Source: Anisodus tanguticus
Taxonomy: Eukaryota; Streptophyta; Magnoliopsida; Solanales; Solanaceae
DNA length: 64,000 nt
Assembly: GCA_034509755.1 (NCBI GenBank)
Contig: CM067541.1
Location: 25,178,501-25,242,500, forward strand
Direction: 5' to 3'
Shown here in pieces: positions 46,400-58,661 of the stretch. The number at the start of each line of letters is the position of its first letter. The stretch's first letter is position 1. The position numbers and the translations under genes are program-made. The notes under the pieces were generated by a model, which searched no databases, was not told the origin of the DNA, and was given only the letters and a program-made list of their open reading frames with translations.

Positions 46400-46740
46400 T
46401 TTTCTTAAGTTTGGAAGAATATCAGCAGGCCATGCTAATAGAGTTGGCTCAGACTCGACTGACAATCATAGAAAGAGTCAAAGTCGGTAAACGTAAAATG
46501 GCCAAGGCATACGACAAACATATATAGCCTTAAGAGGTTTGCTGAAGGAGACTTAGTTTGGAAAATTATCCCGTCGATTGAAATGAAAGATCGTAAAATC
46601 GGCAAATGATCGCCAAACTGGGAAATGATCCTTCGTAGTGAACCCACGGGTTGCCGGAAATACAGATCAAGCGATAAACATACATGGAAAAGAAATGTAA
46701 ATGGTAGACATTTTGAAGAAATATTACCCATCGATTTTGG
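46400..46740 (+). pseudogene. Gypsy integrase C-terminal remnant
   Basis: A worn frame reads AKAYDKH, then FAEGDLVWKIIPS and DRKIGK, followed by SPNWE. This is the typical stretch after the Gypsy integrase core (GDLVWK...GKLxPNWEGP). It shows that integrase was once present and that a deletion between about 45.9 and 46.4 kb took RT, RNase H and the integrase core. Confidence 0.75.
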
Positions 46741-46899
46741 GCATGCATAAGTAATCAACAGCCACAGACCGGATGCTTGGTCGCAAAAGAGGCAAATATC
46801 CCTTCGATTTGGGGAATGTACGGGCAAACAATAGCCACAGACCGACTGCCTAGTCACAATAACAGACCCTTTGATTTGGGGTCGATACAACTAAGAAGC

Positions 46900-48020
46900 C
46901 GAATTGGTCTGCCTTGAACTAATCGAATGCTGCACTACATCATCAGCTATTGAAATCTCAAGATCAGTCGAATCAACAATTGCTTGGTCTTCCTGAGTCA
47001 CTACAGTCTGTTCCTCATCACCAGCCGCACCAATGGACACTACCTCAACTACCCTAACTCTTCAGAGATTCCCACTCCTACCCCTTGTGCGATCTCAGCC
47101 ACACCAATTGATTGGGTCTCGATAAGGACCTGCGTATCGGTTGCTAGAGTATCTTCTGGTTGTTGTTCCGATCGGTGATGCATCTTGCAAGGCTGTAAGA
47201 AGGTCACCTGGCACTTGGACGGCAGGATCAACTGACAAAGAAGTAGTCGTAGCCGAAAAATGATATGCTTCGGATACCACTTTGGAAAGATTAGCAGGTA
47301 ATGACGGCTTTACACAAGCAAGTTTGCCTCTCCATTCAGCACACTCATTTTCCAGTTGGGCCAGCCGTTCATTACCCATATTTAGATATGATTCCTAAAC
47401 AACTTGTTGATTACCAAGTTCCCGTATCTCGTTATCCAGATGGCGGCCTTGCCGAAACAAAGAGGAGCGGGAGGAATCAAAAGTTTTAATAGTTGAGTCC
47501 AGGGCACTTATTTTAGGGGTTATACTCCTTATCTCCGACTCGATCTTCTCTAATTCTGCTTGCAATTGAGACCGCCACCCCTCCAAATCACGCCTTCGAT
47601 TGATACTTTACTGCCTCTCCTTATTTACCTGGACAAAAGTAGCCTGAACACGATTCTTTTATTGCCAAAGAGATCCCAAGCGTTGCAGAGCTGCAGTCAC
47701 TTCATCACGACTATCTTTGGCCGCGTTATGTAAAGAGAATAGGTTATCCAAAGCCAAAGCTATGTCATTATAGACGGGCCGTCAGAGCTGGAGAGTCTAT
47801 CGCCTCCTTTGACAACCGGAACAAATAGGTCCTCAATGCATGAAGTTCCTCATTGCTGGTGGGGATGCCCTTGGCTAGAAACTCCCCAACTCGCTCTTCA
47901 TAAACACCAACCGGTGAAGAGGATGAAGGTATGATGTTGGCTGATGCCTTTGAGTCATCAATTGGGCTGGCTTCAGCTGAGGGATCTTCCCTAGCCATCT
48001 CATGTACAGAAAATGACATT
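46900..48020 (-). pseudogene. C-terminal coiled-coil part of the antisense ORF in the Gypsy element
   Basis: Open frames at 47768-48019, 47395-47586 and 47095-47379 on the minus strand run in one direction with breaks. They read like one protein: an acidic serine-rich part (SANIIPSSSSPVGVYEERVGEFLAKGIP) followed by charged helical sequence with heptad character (LQAELEKIESEIRSITPKI, ERLAQLENECAEWRGKL). Similar coiled coils follow the plant mobile domain in related proteins. The sense strand here has no matching coding frame. Confidence 0.5.
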
Positions 48021-49120
48021 TTCAGAAGAGAGGCAAGAGTCTAGAGACAGTTGATAACAAGACTAGAATGAAAATGATATACCTCTACGGTTACGTCAAC
48101 CTCTTCGGCTGCCTCAACAGGAGAAACTCTGATATTGAATCTACCCGATGGAGAATCCTGTGGGTGTTCGAAAGTACAAGCCGAAGAGGACGTCCTTCCG
48201 GCATGGAGAGAGGCATCATGTACTTTCTCAGCCTATTGCGCCTTATTAATAGTGGCTCCTGAAATACAAAACGAAGAAGCATGAGTAATGAAAGATAACC
48301 TATACAAAGGTATCCAAGGCAGATAAGGGATATACCTCATCATACTTTCGGCTTTGCGAGATCTTTCTTCCCTAGGCTCACAAATAACAACCCCTTCACC
48401 TAGCTTGGATTGCTTTAAAACGGATTGCCTAAGCGACAGAGATCCCTTGGTAGGAGTGGTCACTAAATCAACAAACCTTGAGGGAGATAAAGTTACTGAA
48501 AGAACTGTTAGCCTAAAATGTATAAGAAATTCTGGTCAACATATATGTAGAAAAACAATCCACCTTTTCTCTTCGGCTGCCGCAACCTGATGGAAGACCA
48601 AGAGGCAGTAGGTCTAGCCGAATTGATGGAAACCACATTTGAAGGGACCTCATTTGTCCTTGGCTTAGCATCTGCTGGATTTTTCTTCTTCGGTTGGACC
48701 AGCCGATCACTCTATTTTGCATGGATCAGCCAATCGCAGTAGACTTCCAGAGAGGATTGGAAGAATTTTTCTTTGGCTACATTCCACCAGTCAACAAAAG
48801 CAACAGTGGTGTTGGCCCTTGGGGAGAACGACTGCCAAACGAAAAGGGAAAGCTTATAAGATTGTGGGCGGCTACCTCATCTGTCTGCTTGGAATTTAGA
48901 GAGCAACGGTGGGTCGAATGAGCAACACTATGGTGAGGCCATGGTATGTGCCGAGTCAGGCCAAATTGGCGTGCCATAAAGTTGGGTCGATAGGGCTCCG
49001 TGGTCAACTTGTTATGCCTAGAGTTGTGCTTCAAGCCTCCCAAAAGATCCCTAGCCATAAAGATACACCCCCACTCTCGATTCATGACCTTCCGCTGAGT
49101 GAATGAAAGGTTGTTATTGG
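48021..49120 (-). pseudogene. Worn middle part of the antisense ORF region
   Basis: Minus-strand frames at 48777-49085, 48513-48722 and 48233-48463 are short and interrupted. A few segments, such as FPFSFGSRSPQGPTPLLLLL, may be original coding sequence. The region links the plant-mobile-domain part above to the coiled-coil part below. Introns are possible but I cannot define them. Confidence 0.35.
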
Positions 49121-50235
49121 CTATTTAATGAACCCAATAGGGAGTGGCCCATTTTTCAAGGACCGATTGCCAATCCGCGTAATGGTCTCGAGATAGACCA
49201 TGCAATGTGGAGACTGTAATGAAAACATCCTAGGGCACAAGAGGTGTTCCTGAAGAGTGTCGGCTAACACCAACGGATCTAACGGAGAACAGCTACCATC
49301 AAAATCGTCAGGGATGAATTCTGAGAAATAAAAGTGATCCACAACTGAAGGAACCACAGAGGACTGGCCAAAGTATCCAGATTTCGAGAGTCCCTTAACC
49401 TAGCTTGAGCATCATCCAAAGCCATGTACAAGTAAGCCAGTAAGAGGGATGCACAACTGACATCTTCCCCTAAAATGACCAAAGCCACATAAATCTCCAG
49501 CTTCTTGACAATTACACAAGAGCCCGTATAGATGAAGTAACGGCTAAACCAATAGAGCAGAAAAGCATGAGGCTCAGCATCATCGACCAAAAGAGGCGAA
49601 CTTCGGCGGTTAGCGGTCATAAAAGAACTATAGCTGGAAGAATTTTTTAAACAACAATCCCTAAGTCGGGAACTGTGATTTCACTCAGGGTAGGCACTTC
49701 GGCTCCCAATATCGGAAGGCCTAGTATCGTTGTTACATCAAGAAGGGTGGGAGTCATCATCTCTAAGGAAAAACAAAAACATTGGTGGTAGTCGACCAAT
49801 AACCAAGAAATGCATATATGAGAACTATATTACATAAGATATCAGACACAAAGATAGTTATTAAATCGTTAGCACCGCATAAAAACATTCCCCCTAGAGT
49901 AGTTGTGATTGTACAATGGCATCGAAAAGACACATACACCTCCACTCGGTTCCTTTGGTCGACCTGACCCGGTCTACCCAAGCAGAATAGTTGGCAACCT
50001 TGGTCGGCCATGTGCGTGGGTTTGCCGGACAGCGGTCAGTAGTGAATCAGTCACAGGTGAGGAGAAGGTCATAGGTCACCGGGCTAAGATATTGAGATAA
50101 AAGAACGTCGCCTTGTTCCGGCCTACCATATAGAGCCAAACCCAATTGTTCATCAACAAGGACCAAGGCATCGGTTAGGTCTTTATCGGCTAGAGTGGTC
50201 CCACATATCTTCTGAGAAGAGGAAGAAGAAGGCAT
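49121..50235 (-). pseudogene. Plant mobile domain-like (aminotransferase-like) ORF, antisense to the Gypsy element
   Basis: Downward from the start at 50235 the minus strand reads an N-terminal part (MPSSSSSQKICGTTLADKD), then in another frame WVDRVRSTKGTEWRCMCLFDAI (about 49915-50005). A further frame change gives MMTPTLLDVTTILGLPILGAE (about 49690-49760), a hallmark of the plant mobile domain. The frame 49279-49620 continues with AFLLYWFSRYFIYTGS and SLLLAYLYMALDDAQARLRD, also typical. The domain is known from plant nuclear proteins and from extra ORFs of some Gypsy elements; its biochemical role is unclear. At least three frameshifts make this copy inactive. Confidence 0.72.
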
Positions 50236-50589
50236 GGCATCCGAGTAAGAAAAGGGCCGATATTATGGGGTTTTATGCATAAGGGAAGAAATCAGAAATG
50301 ACTATAAGATCAAGTGAAAATTCTCAGAAAGATGTCTCTTCCTAAGTAGATCTCGACGCGCGGCCGAAATTAGGGCTACCTCTTTGAATGCACGGTTGGA
50401 AAACATTGGAACCAATTCGTGGTAATAAAGACACCTCGGTTGAAAGGGAAACACAATTCAGAAGTAATCATCATTGCATGCACTGAAGACGAGATGATTG
50501 AACTGACATGCGCGGCTGTCAGACTGAAACGACGGTTACTTTCGGATACATCAACTCAATAGTCACACTCGAGTTAATGTAGGGGCAAT

Positions 50590-51251
50590 TGTTAACACTC
50601 AAAACTAATTTAAGTGTTTAGCCAAATTTAGTGACAATTGAACTGTTCCAGAGCCGAATTTACTCCTAGCCCTCGACTATAAGAACTTCATCGGCTACTA
50701 AGTCATCTTAGCCGAGCTGTTAGTTAGAGGTATGACTGGGACCCAATCAGATGCAGACACCTCAACGATTAAGTCAAAAGGGTTTCCAAACCCCTAGAAG
50801 CGGTAACGGCCAACAACAGCTAAAAAATGGTCATTATCCGAGCAAGAGGAGTAGAAGGCGAGAAAATTGGCACCACCACCCCCATAATCGGCCATTAAAA
50901 GTGGGTTACTTGATGGCTGACGTGGGGGGGGGAATCACGTTGTACAATTTTTTTCCTTTTTTGTACTATAAATAGGATCATTCTTTATATATACAGACAC
51001 AGCCAATCAATCAAACAACTTAATTTTTATCTATCTTTATCCTTTACTTTACTGTACTCAGCTGCATTTATGTTTCTTACCTCTTAGTTTACTCATACCA
51101 CCGTCCTAACGCTTTCTGGAATAGTCGGGGAACCCATTGCTGGAAATTAGAGTTCTGTTTCCAGCCCAAATAGCTTAAGTTAAGGAATTAATTTGTCTTC
51201 CGATACGGTCAGCCGATAAAATGGCAGAGAACAGAATTCGGGGCGAGAACA
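50590..51251 (+). repeat. Gypsy 3' LTR (662 bp)
   Basis: It is colinear with the 5' LTR, with small indels (for example CAAACCCCTAGAAGCGG against CGAGAAGCGG), a CTATAAATAGG block and the ending GCGAGAACA. A GTAGGGGCAAT tract precedes it. Confidence 0.9.
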
Positions 51252-51256
51252 ATAAC

Positions 51257-51614
51257 CTATACCGCCAGCTCCATCACCACCGAAGCCATTTCATCCTTCA
51301 AACCTCCTCCATGACCACCACCACGATCTTTTCTTCAGATATGCCTATTGGAACCACGACCCTTAAAACTCTAGATTTTACATTCTGGGTTTCTTAATTG
51401 TATGTGAATTTTTTTAATGAGAAAAATATCCAACAATTGACACTATCTGGTAGCAAATTAAGAAACGGAAATGGAAGAATCCATTTCTAAAACCAAGAAT
51501 ATGTAAAGATTGGAAAAATCTTTGGGATAAGAAATTGGACTATTTCATACTAATCTTTGATTTGATAGAACAATATTCTGTAGTTTTTTGTTGATTTTTG
51601 ATAGTTTTTGAATG
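51257..51614. other. Middle part of the old element split by the Gypsy insertion
   Basis: The CCACC-rich sequence here (CCGCCAGCTCCATCACCACC) continues that left of the Gypsy element at 41330-41403 once the insertion and one TSD copy are taken out. No coding frame was found. Confidence 0.5.
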
Positions 51615-51959
51615 ATGGGTGTCGCGCCCATTTTTTACCGCGGCTTCGTGATGTGATGGTGTCGATTCCCTCTGGATTGAATAAAAATGCTTTGTCTGAG
51701 GAGTCGTCACCTAATTATTCTAAGGTGAATTAGGGCACCTGAATGTTAACTAAATGTTGCAAAAACAACTCCGGTTTTATGGTCTGCGAAACTAATGAGA
51801 TTCTAGGTAAGGGTTCTTTATTATCCTAAAGGGAAAGGGTTGTGCATCCTTTAAGATCTGTTAACTTGCGGTTATCTGGTCAAACTCAAGTTAATATTAT
51901 GCTAAGAAAAATGCGTGTTTTTACAAGTATAAAAATAATATTGCAAGTAGTTAATAAAA

Positions 51960-52320
51960 TGGTGCATTTTGTACAAATATGCATTTGTATGGCATTAGTA
52001 AAATACATGTTAAGTTAAAAAAATATGCATTTGTATGGAAATTGATAAAAATATATGCAAAGTTGATTTTTAGAATAAAAGTATGCATTTGGATGATATT
52101 GATTATAAAATACATACAATGTGATTTTTGGGTAAAGCATGCATTTATTTACAAAAAAAATGCAAAGTAACTTGTTGGATAAAAACACACATTTTGATTG
52201 CATTATTTACCGAATATATGCAAAGTGATTTTTTGGATAAAACATGCATGTGTATAGCATTGTTTGTAAAATACATGTAAAGTTAATTTTTAAATAAAAA
52301 CATGCATTTTTGACAATTGA
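51960..52320. repeat. AT-rich minisatellite, about six units of 55-60 bp
   Basis: Blocks of the form ATGCATTTGTATGG...TAAAATACATG...AAAGTTGATTTTT...AATAAA recur at about 51979, 52026, 52084, 52138, 52190 and 52244, with a last partial copy at 52300. The units are well diverged. It lies within the long LTR-like element. Confidence 0.7.
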
Positions 52321-52479
52321 TAGTAAGGAGAAAAGCAAATTATTTGTAATGCCAAAGAAGTAATAAAAAAAATTAGAAATCATTTTGAGTTGCAAATCGG
52401 AAAGAGAAACTTATTGGTATGATTAATAAAGCGAATCAAAGATGTCCAAAGTTGTTTTAAAAAATTTGAATATGCATGA

Positions 52480-52580
52480 CGAGCCTAAAAATAAATAACT
52501 AGCGGAGGGTTTCTAATTTTGAACTAACCGAGCCTAAAAATAAATAAACTAGCGATGGGAGTTCAGTTTTAAACTACCCT
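52480..52580. repeat. Direct duplication of about 48 bp
   Basis: GAGCCTAAAAATAAATAA(A)CTAGCG is present twice, at about 52483 and 52531, each followed by a related G-rich then A-rich stretch. Confidence 0.65.
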
Positions 52581-53376
52581 ATTAATTTATCCATTCGTGG
52601 CCTAATTATTCTAAGCATTCTAACAATCACACAAGCAGGGTAATTAAATTACAATACAAAATAAAAGAAAGACGGAAAAAGAAATTAAAGCAGTAATGAT
52701 AATAGTATCATCTTTTGGGTCTTGGGAATGCGTCCGACAATCTTGTTCTCTTTCATCTCTGTAGAACCCCACTTTGGTGTCCCGTATGTTTAGATGTTCC
52801 TCGCAAGATGTAAAATAAAAGATAGTTAAAAATAAATAAATAAATGCGAGTAAAACCTTCAGATCCGTATAAAACAATAGAAGTTTTAATTACGGAAGGC
52901 TCAGACTTATGTTTTTTTAAGCAAAAGAAATTCCATTCATCTCGCAGTTGCGAACTAGAGACATCGTCATTCAATCTAGTCGCCTCGCCAACGAATGTTG
53001 GTTTCTCGCATGTGATTTTATTATAAGTCTCATCATCGCCTTTTTTTCAAAGGAAAGCAAACCGAGGGACAACCTTTCCGGAAGGGACATGGCCTCAAAT
53101 TAATTATTCTCATCGGCCCCAAGTGTAGTATCATATTCGAATTAGTAGAATATCGGAAAGGGCAGTACTATTTGTTTCATTTCAAATGTACCAGCTGAGC
53201 ACAGCAACTGAATCAAAGAAACAAACATCAATTGTTTCCTTTTCAAGTGTAATGTCTGAACCATATCAGAGAAGAAGGAAAATAAACTGCAACTTGTTAT
53301 ACATGTAGTGACATCTATTTTGCCTCAAACATCTCTCAAGAATGTGACATTTTCAACCTCAGCATCAATAGCAAAT

Positions 53377-53699
53377 TGTAGAAATATTAGAGAAGTGCAC
53401 AAGGGTACCATGAGGAGGAGTACATATTATCATTGTTATGGTTGAGTTTGTTATATTGGTTGAATTAGTTAGTTGGTTAAGTTGATTAGTAGATATTTGT
53501 GATGAGTTGTATGTGTGTATATATAGTGGGAATGAGAAGCATTGTAAGGGTGTGTAAATATATACAGAAAATATAAAATTCAGAAGCTCAAATTTGAGCA
53601 CCAAAACTGTTTACTCTCACTCTATCTTCTTTGCTCCTTCGATGGAGATTTGATCTTCAATTACCGGTAATCCTGAGAGTGAGCGCATGGAGTTCAATA
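53377..53699 (+). repeat. 5' LTR (323 bp)
   Basis: It contains a TATA-like GTATATATAGTGGG at about 53516-53529 and ends just before the primer binding site. Confidence 0.92.
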
Positions 53700-53949
53700 T
53701 GGTATCAAAGCTTTGGTGATAAAACACAGAATAAAATACAGTCGAGGTGATTCAACATAAATCAAGGGAGTTTTCTTTACATGCAAAGGAAGATTCAAGA
53801 GATCTAGATACTTTGCATCACAATCTGAGAATTGCGAAGCATATCGGAGCATTGTAGTGGATAAGTCAGATCGATACAGTGTGGATTGAGATAAAATTAG
53901 TCACATGCAGTGATAATTTACAGAGAACTGTGAGTTGAGAAATTGAAAT

Positions 53950-54960
53950 ATGAAGATTCAAAACTTGATGATAATGGGAGCAATTGAAGAAGACATGATT
54001 AACATAGCAACAACAACAACAGTAAACATCGACCATAACCATCCATTGTACCTATTCTCATCAGATGCATCGGGCTTACTATCGGTGGGATTAATGTTGA
54101 CAGGTATGGGCAACTACACTCTATGGAGTAGGGCAATGAAATTAGCCTTGTTAGGCAAGAATAAAATTGGATTTATAGATGGAACAGTAAGGAGGGAAGC
54201 ATTTAATAGTGGTTTAGCTAAACTTTGGGATAGATGCAATGCTATTGTAGTATCGTGGTTAATGGGGAATGTGAGAAAAAATTTGCTCACCGGAATGATG
54301 TTTAATTTAGATTCATATATGATATGGGAAGATTTGAAGGACATGGTTGACAAAATAAATATATATGATAAGGAGATAATTATATTGGGAAGATTTGAAG
54401 GACCTTTGGGATGAATATGTTTGATCTAAGGAAAATAAATAGCTCGAGTCAAGGATAATGATTGCCAAACTTGAATCAAGTTTATGCAATAATTACATGA
54501 TCCAAGATACAATGGAGCAGGGAATGGGAGATGTGACAATTTTGTGACTTTTGGTAAGGGACACTTGAGAATAGACTGTTACAAACTAATGAAATGTGAC
54601 TTCTGTCACAAGACTGGTCATGTGTAAGAAGGTTGTTACAAACTCATTGGATATCTAGAGAGTTTTAAGGGAAAGATCACCTTCAGGAAGGCAAATATTA
54701 TGACATGAGGAAATGTGCAAATTGAAGATACCAGACAAGAGGATGAAACTCAAGGTTATCAACATGTGTTGAATCTGCAATCTGGGAAGGATGTGCAATA
54801 CCGCTATGGAGGAATACCAATGACACACAACTCACAGACATATAGCCATCAAGGACCACATTTTGTACCTGGACACAACAAATATCAGCAGCAACATGAC
54901 ACACATGTGGTTGTTGGCCAATTTACTCCCAGCCAACATTAGCAGCTTCTCAATATGCTC
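53950..54960 (+). pseudogene. Copia gag, broken
   Basis: The first frame (53950-54414) reads HPLYLFSSDASG and GNYTLWSRAMKLALLGKNKIGFIDGT, the usual Copia gag opening, then LAKLWDRCNAIVVSWLMGNV. After a frame change the nucleocapsid zinc knuckle is visible near 54595 as CDFCHKTGHV followed by a stop and GCYKLIGY. A further frame 54715-54942 covers the glutamine-rich end. Confidence 0.87.
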
Positions 54961-55029
54961 AACAGCAAAGATGTAATTAGAGAAACAAATGCTAAGGTAA
55001 ACATGACAGGTATATCTAATCTTAATATG

Positions 55030-56330
55030 AGAAGAATGATAAAATGGATTGTGGATACAAGAACAACCAATCATATGATTGGTAATCAAAAATACTTATA
55101 AAACAAAAATATGATAGAAGATGCAGGAAAGGTACATATGCCTACATGAGAATCAGCCAAAATCACACACATTGGTGACTTGCATATAGGAGAAGGTGAT
55201 ATACTTGAGAATGTTCTGTGTGTGCCAACATTTAAGTTCAATCTGATGTCAGTTTCTAAGGTGACAAAAGAACTACATTGCAGTGTTACATTTTTTTCGA
55301 AATGTTGTGTTTTTCAGGATCTCTCATCTGGGAAGGTGAGGGCAATTTGTAATGAAGAAGAAGGACTATACATACTATGTCTAGACACATTGAATAATGA
55401 ATGAGAGATGAATAAACGTCTGACAGTAACTCAGCATGTTGATGCAACCATATGGCATCACAGACTATGTCATGTGCCTATGCATGTATTGAAGAAAATA
55501 TCATGTCTCAAGAATGTTGATTTTTCTTCTTTTTTAAATAATTGTGAAGTGTGTCCTCTAGCTAGACAAACAAGTAAGCCATTCCCTAGAAGTACTAGTA
55601 GGAAGACAGGGACATTTCAGTTGTTACATATGGATGTATGACCTTACAAAGTTGAGACATATAATGGCATGAGGTATTTTTTTTACCATAGTGGATGACT
55701 ATTCTAGATGGACTTGGATTTTTTTAATGAGGCTAAAGTCAGATGTAGTCACATTACTTAAAAATTTCTTTACTGAGATACATACTCAATTTGATGTGAA
55801 AATTAAAAGGGTAAGGTCAGATAATGGGACAGAGTTTTTTAATCAAAGATGCAGGGAACTGTTTCAGTTGTGTGGTGTAGTGCATGAAAGTTCCTGTCCA
55901 CATACACCACAACAAAATGGTGTTGTGGAAATAAAGCACATGCATATCCTTGAAACAGCAAGAGCAATTAAGATTCAGGCTAATTTACCAGATAGGTTAT
56001 GGGGCTTCTGTGTGGAAGGTGATGTGTATGTAATGAATAGAATCCCTAGTTCTGTCATAGGTAATAAGTCTTCCTATGAACTACTGTATAATACAGTGCC
56101 ATCCCTTTATCACATGAGAGTTATAGGATGTTTATGCTTTGCCACTACTCTGATGAAGACTGACAAGTTTGGCCATAGAGCTGTGAAATCTATTCTTCTT
56201 GGATATGGTTCTGCTCAAAAGGGTTACAAGTTGTATGACATGAAGAATAGAATAATTTTCATGAGTAGGGATGTAGTATTCCAAGAGACCACTTTTCTTT
56301 CAAAAATAATCTAAATGAAGAATATGGACT
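55030..56330 (+). pseudogene. Copia protease and integrase, broken
   Basis: The protease site reads WIVDTRTTNHMIGN (about 55047), with the conserved DTGA changed to DTRT. The pre-integrase zinc region (55408-55641) has WHHRLCHVPMHVLKKI and NCEVCPLARQ. The core (55691-56314) has DDYSRWTWIFLM, VRSDNGTEFFNQ and QQNGVVEIKHMH. D64- and E-type residues are thus present, although the normal VERKHRH is changed to VEIKHMH. The C-terminal part reads GYGSAQKGYKLYDMKNRIIFMSRDVVFQE. Stops at about 55402 and 55638 interrupt it. Confidence 0.9.
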
Positions 56331-56331
56331 T

Positions 56332-58321
56332 ATGAAGTCCCATGAGCATTTCAACTTTGATGATCTAATCCATCCACAAAACATAGAAGTTATATGCAGC
56401 AGTCTAGAGGTGCAGAATTTATATGCGGGACCAGACTATGCCAATATTCCCATTGCAACTCATGGTCCAAGGCATCAGCCTGAAGAGCAACATGTTGCAC
56501 AACTGATTGGATCAACCTCATCCTATGATATTGATGTTAGAAGGTCTGCCAAAACCAGCAAGCCCCCTATATGGCACAGATATTATGTCACTAAGAGTGG
56601 CTCTAACAAATGTCTATACTCAATATCTGATGGACTAAGTTACACAGGACTTTCATCTATCTATCAAAACTTTGTAGCACAAGTTTCAGCTGACATTGAA
56701 CCACACATACATTCAGAGGCTGCAGCAGATCACAGATGGGTTGAAGCAATGCAAGCTGAGATTCATGCACTGGAGAACAACAAAACATGAGAGTTGGTTC
56801 AACTTCCAAAAGGTAAAAAGACTATTGGATGCAGATGGGTATAGAAGATAAAATGCAAGGCTACAGGTGAAGTGGAGAGATTCAAAGCTAGATTGGTAGC
56901 CAAAGGATACAACCAAAAGGAAGGTCTTGACTATCAAGAAACATTCTCACCAGTTGTTAAGATGACTATTATGAGATCAGTTATATCTATTGCAACAGCT
57001 AAATAGTGGACAATCCATCATATGGATGTATATAATGCATTCTTACAAGGAGACCTATATGAGGAAGTGTATATGACCTTACCTGAGGGCTTCAATACTG
57101 CTGGAGGTAATAAACAGGTATGTAGGTTGGTGAAATCTTTATATGGGTTGAAACAGGCCTCAAGGCAGTGGAATATCAAACTCACTTCAGCATTGGTCTC
57201 ATTTGGTTTTGTCCAGAGTCATAGAGATTATTCTTTGTTTACTAAGCACCAAAGAGATAAACTAGGTGTGATACTTGTGTATGTAGATGACCTGCTTATC
57301 ACTGGGAATGATCCCACTCTTATTCAAACTGCCAAAGACACTCTTCAGTCCACATTTAAAATTAAAGATCTAGGAGAGCTCAGATATTTCCTTGGGATAG
57401 AATTTGCAAGGAGTTCCCAGGGTATTCTTATGCATCAAAGGAAGTATGCCTTGGAACTTATATCTGACATGGGATTAGCAGGTGGTAAGAATGCTCCTTC
57501 ACCTATGGACATGAACATGAGGCTCACCACTGTGGCATATGATCAACATGCAGCCTCCCAGTCCACTTCAGACACTGCCGCTTCTCCACAGATATCTGAC
57601 TTACCACTAGCATATCCTAGTACTTACAGGAGACTGATTGGGAGATTACTATATCTCACAAATATAAGGCCTGACATAGCCTATATTGTACCATGCTTGA
57701 GTCAGTTTATGCAAGCCCCTAAAAGATCATATCTGGAAGCTGGAATGAGGTTGGTCAGGTATATTAAGAAAGCACTAGGATCAAGCATTCTTCTGTCCAG
57801 TTCTAGCAGTTCTCAGCTCCAGGTATTTTGTGATGCAGACTGGGGCTCCTGTGTCAATAGCAGAAGATTAATCACTGGGTACCTAGTAATGTTTGGCCAT
57901 TCTACTGTATCTTAGAAGTCCAAGAATCAAGTAATTGTCTCGAGGAGTTCAGCAGAGGCTGAATATAGGGCCATGGCAGCCTCAGTTGCAAAAGTGGTTT
58001 GGCTCACTGGTTTGTACAAAGAACTTGGTGTACTGAGTGTTCGATTACCGATCCTTTGTTTTCACATCGATAGTAAGTCCGCAATTAATTCAGATTGCAG
58101 CTAATCATGTCTTCCATGAGAGGACTAAACACATCGACATAGATTGTCATTTTAGAAGGGAATGGATTCAGGCACGTCTCATCCATGTTGCTTACTTGCC
58201 ATCTACTGAGCAGCCGACAGACATACTCACCAAGGCACTTGGCAGTGTTCATCATGCTTATTTGTTGTCCAAGCTAGGAATGAAGAATGTCTTCATATCT
58301 CCTAGCTTGATGGGGGTGTAG
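56332..58321 (+). pseudogene. Copia reverse transcriptase and RNase H, broken
   Basis: The linker and RT start (56332-56790) end WVEAMQAEIHALENNKT at a TGA that replaces TGG. RT then shows CRWV, KARLVAKGYNQKEG and, in the long frame 57022-57915, DVYNAFLQGDLYEEVYMTLPEGF and the intact catalytic ILVYVDDLLITGND, with LGELRYFLGIEF. RNase H begins with FCDADWGSC, then a TAG in place of TGG at 57913 (SWKSKN), SSAEAEYRAM, and a frameshift before the third acid. The last frame (58037-58321) reads RTKHIDIDCHFRREWI to the end. Confidence 0.92.
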
Positions 58322-58656
58322 AAATATTAAAGAAGTGCACAAGGGTACCATGAGGAGGAGTACATATTATTATTGTTATGGTTGAGTTTGTTATGTTGGT
58401 TGAGTTAGTTAGAAGAGTTAGTTAGTTGGTTAAGTTGATTAGTAGATATTTGTGATGAGTTGTATGTGTGTGTATATATAGTGGGAATGAGAAGCATTGT
58501 AAGGATGTATAAATATATACAGAAAATATAAACTTCAGAAGCTCAAATTTGAGCACCAAAACTGTTTACTCTCTATCTCTATCTTCTTTGCTCATTCGAT
58601 GGAGATTTGATCTTCAATTACCGGTAATCCTGAGAGTGAGCGCATGGAGTTCAACA
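58317..58656 (+). repeat. 3' LTR (340 bp)
   Basis: It matches the 5' LTR except for scattered bases and a 17-bp insertion made by repetition of GTTAGTTAGAAGAG-like sequence near 58408. Confidence 0.92.
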
Positions 58657-58661
58657 CAAAT

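Larger units (their letters stand above)
41409..51251 (+). mobile_element. Ty3/Gypsy retrotransposon with antisense ORF region, pol core deleted
   Basis: The two LTRs (41409-42073 and 50590-51251) start TGTTAACACTC and end GCGAGAACA. Perfect TSDs ATAAC lie at 41404-41408 and 51252-51256. The 5' LTR is followed by AATTTGACACACCCAATGGGACC (42074 on), close to the AATTTGGCACGCCC pattern usual after plant Gypsy LTRs. A polypurine tract GTAGGGGCAAT precedes the 3' LTR. Inside are gag, protease and an integrase C-terminal remnant in sense, then about 3.8 kb whose coding potential lies on the opposite strand. RT, RNase H and the integrase core are gone. Confidence 0.92.
53377..58656 (+). mobile_element. 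Copia retrotransposon (5.3 kb), nested in the long LTR-like element
   Basis: Perfect TSDs CAAAT lie at 53372-53376 and 58657-58661. The LTRs (53377-53699 and 58317-58656) start TGTAGAAATATTA and end AGTTCAA(T/C)A. The primer binding site TGGTATCAAAGC begins at 53700 and a polypurine tract GATGGGGG precedes the 3' LTR. Gag, protease, integrase, RT and RNase H follow in Copia order and all are nearly full length, but with stops and frameshifts. The LTRs are close in sequence apart from a 17-bp insertion, so this is one of the younger insertions here. Confidence 0.94.

Noticed and set aside
51979..52395. Open frames on both strands rich in Lys, Ile, Phe and Tyr
   Set aside because: They arise from the AT-rich minisatellite and change frame freely between units.
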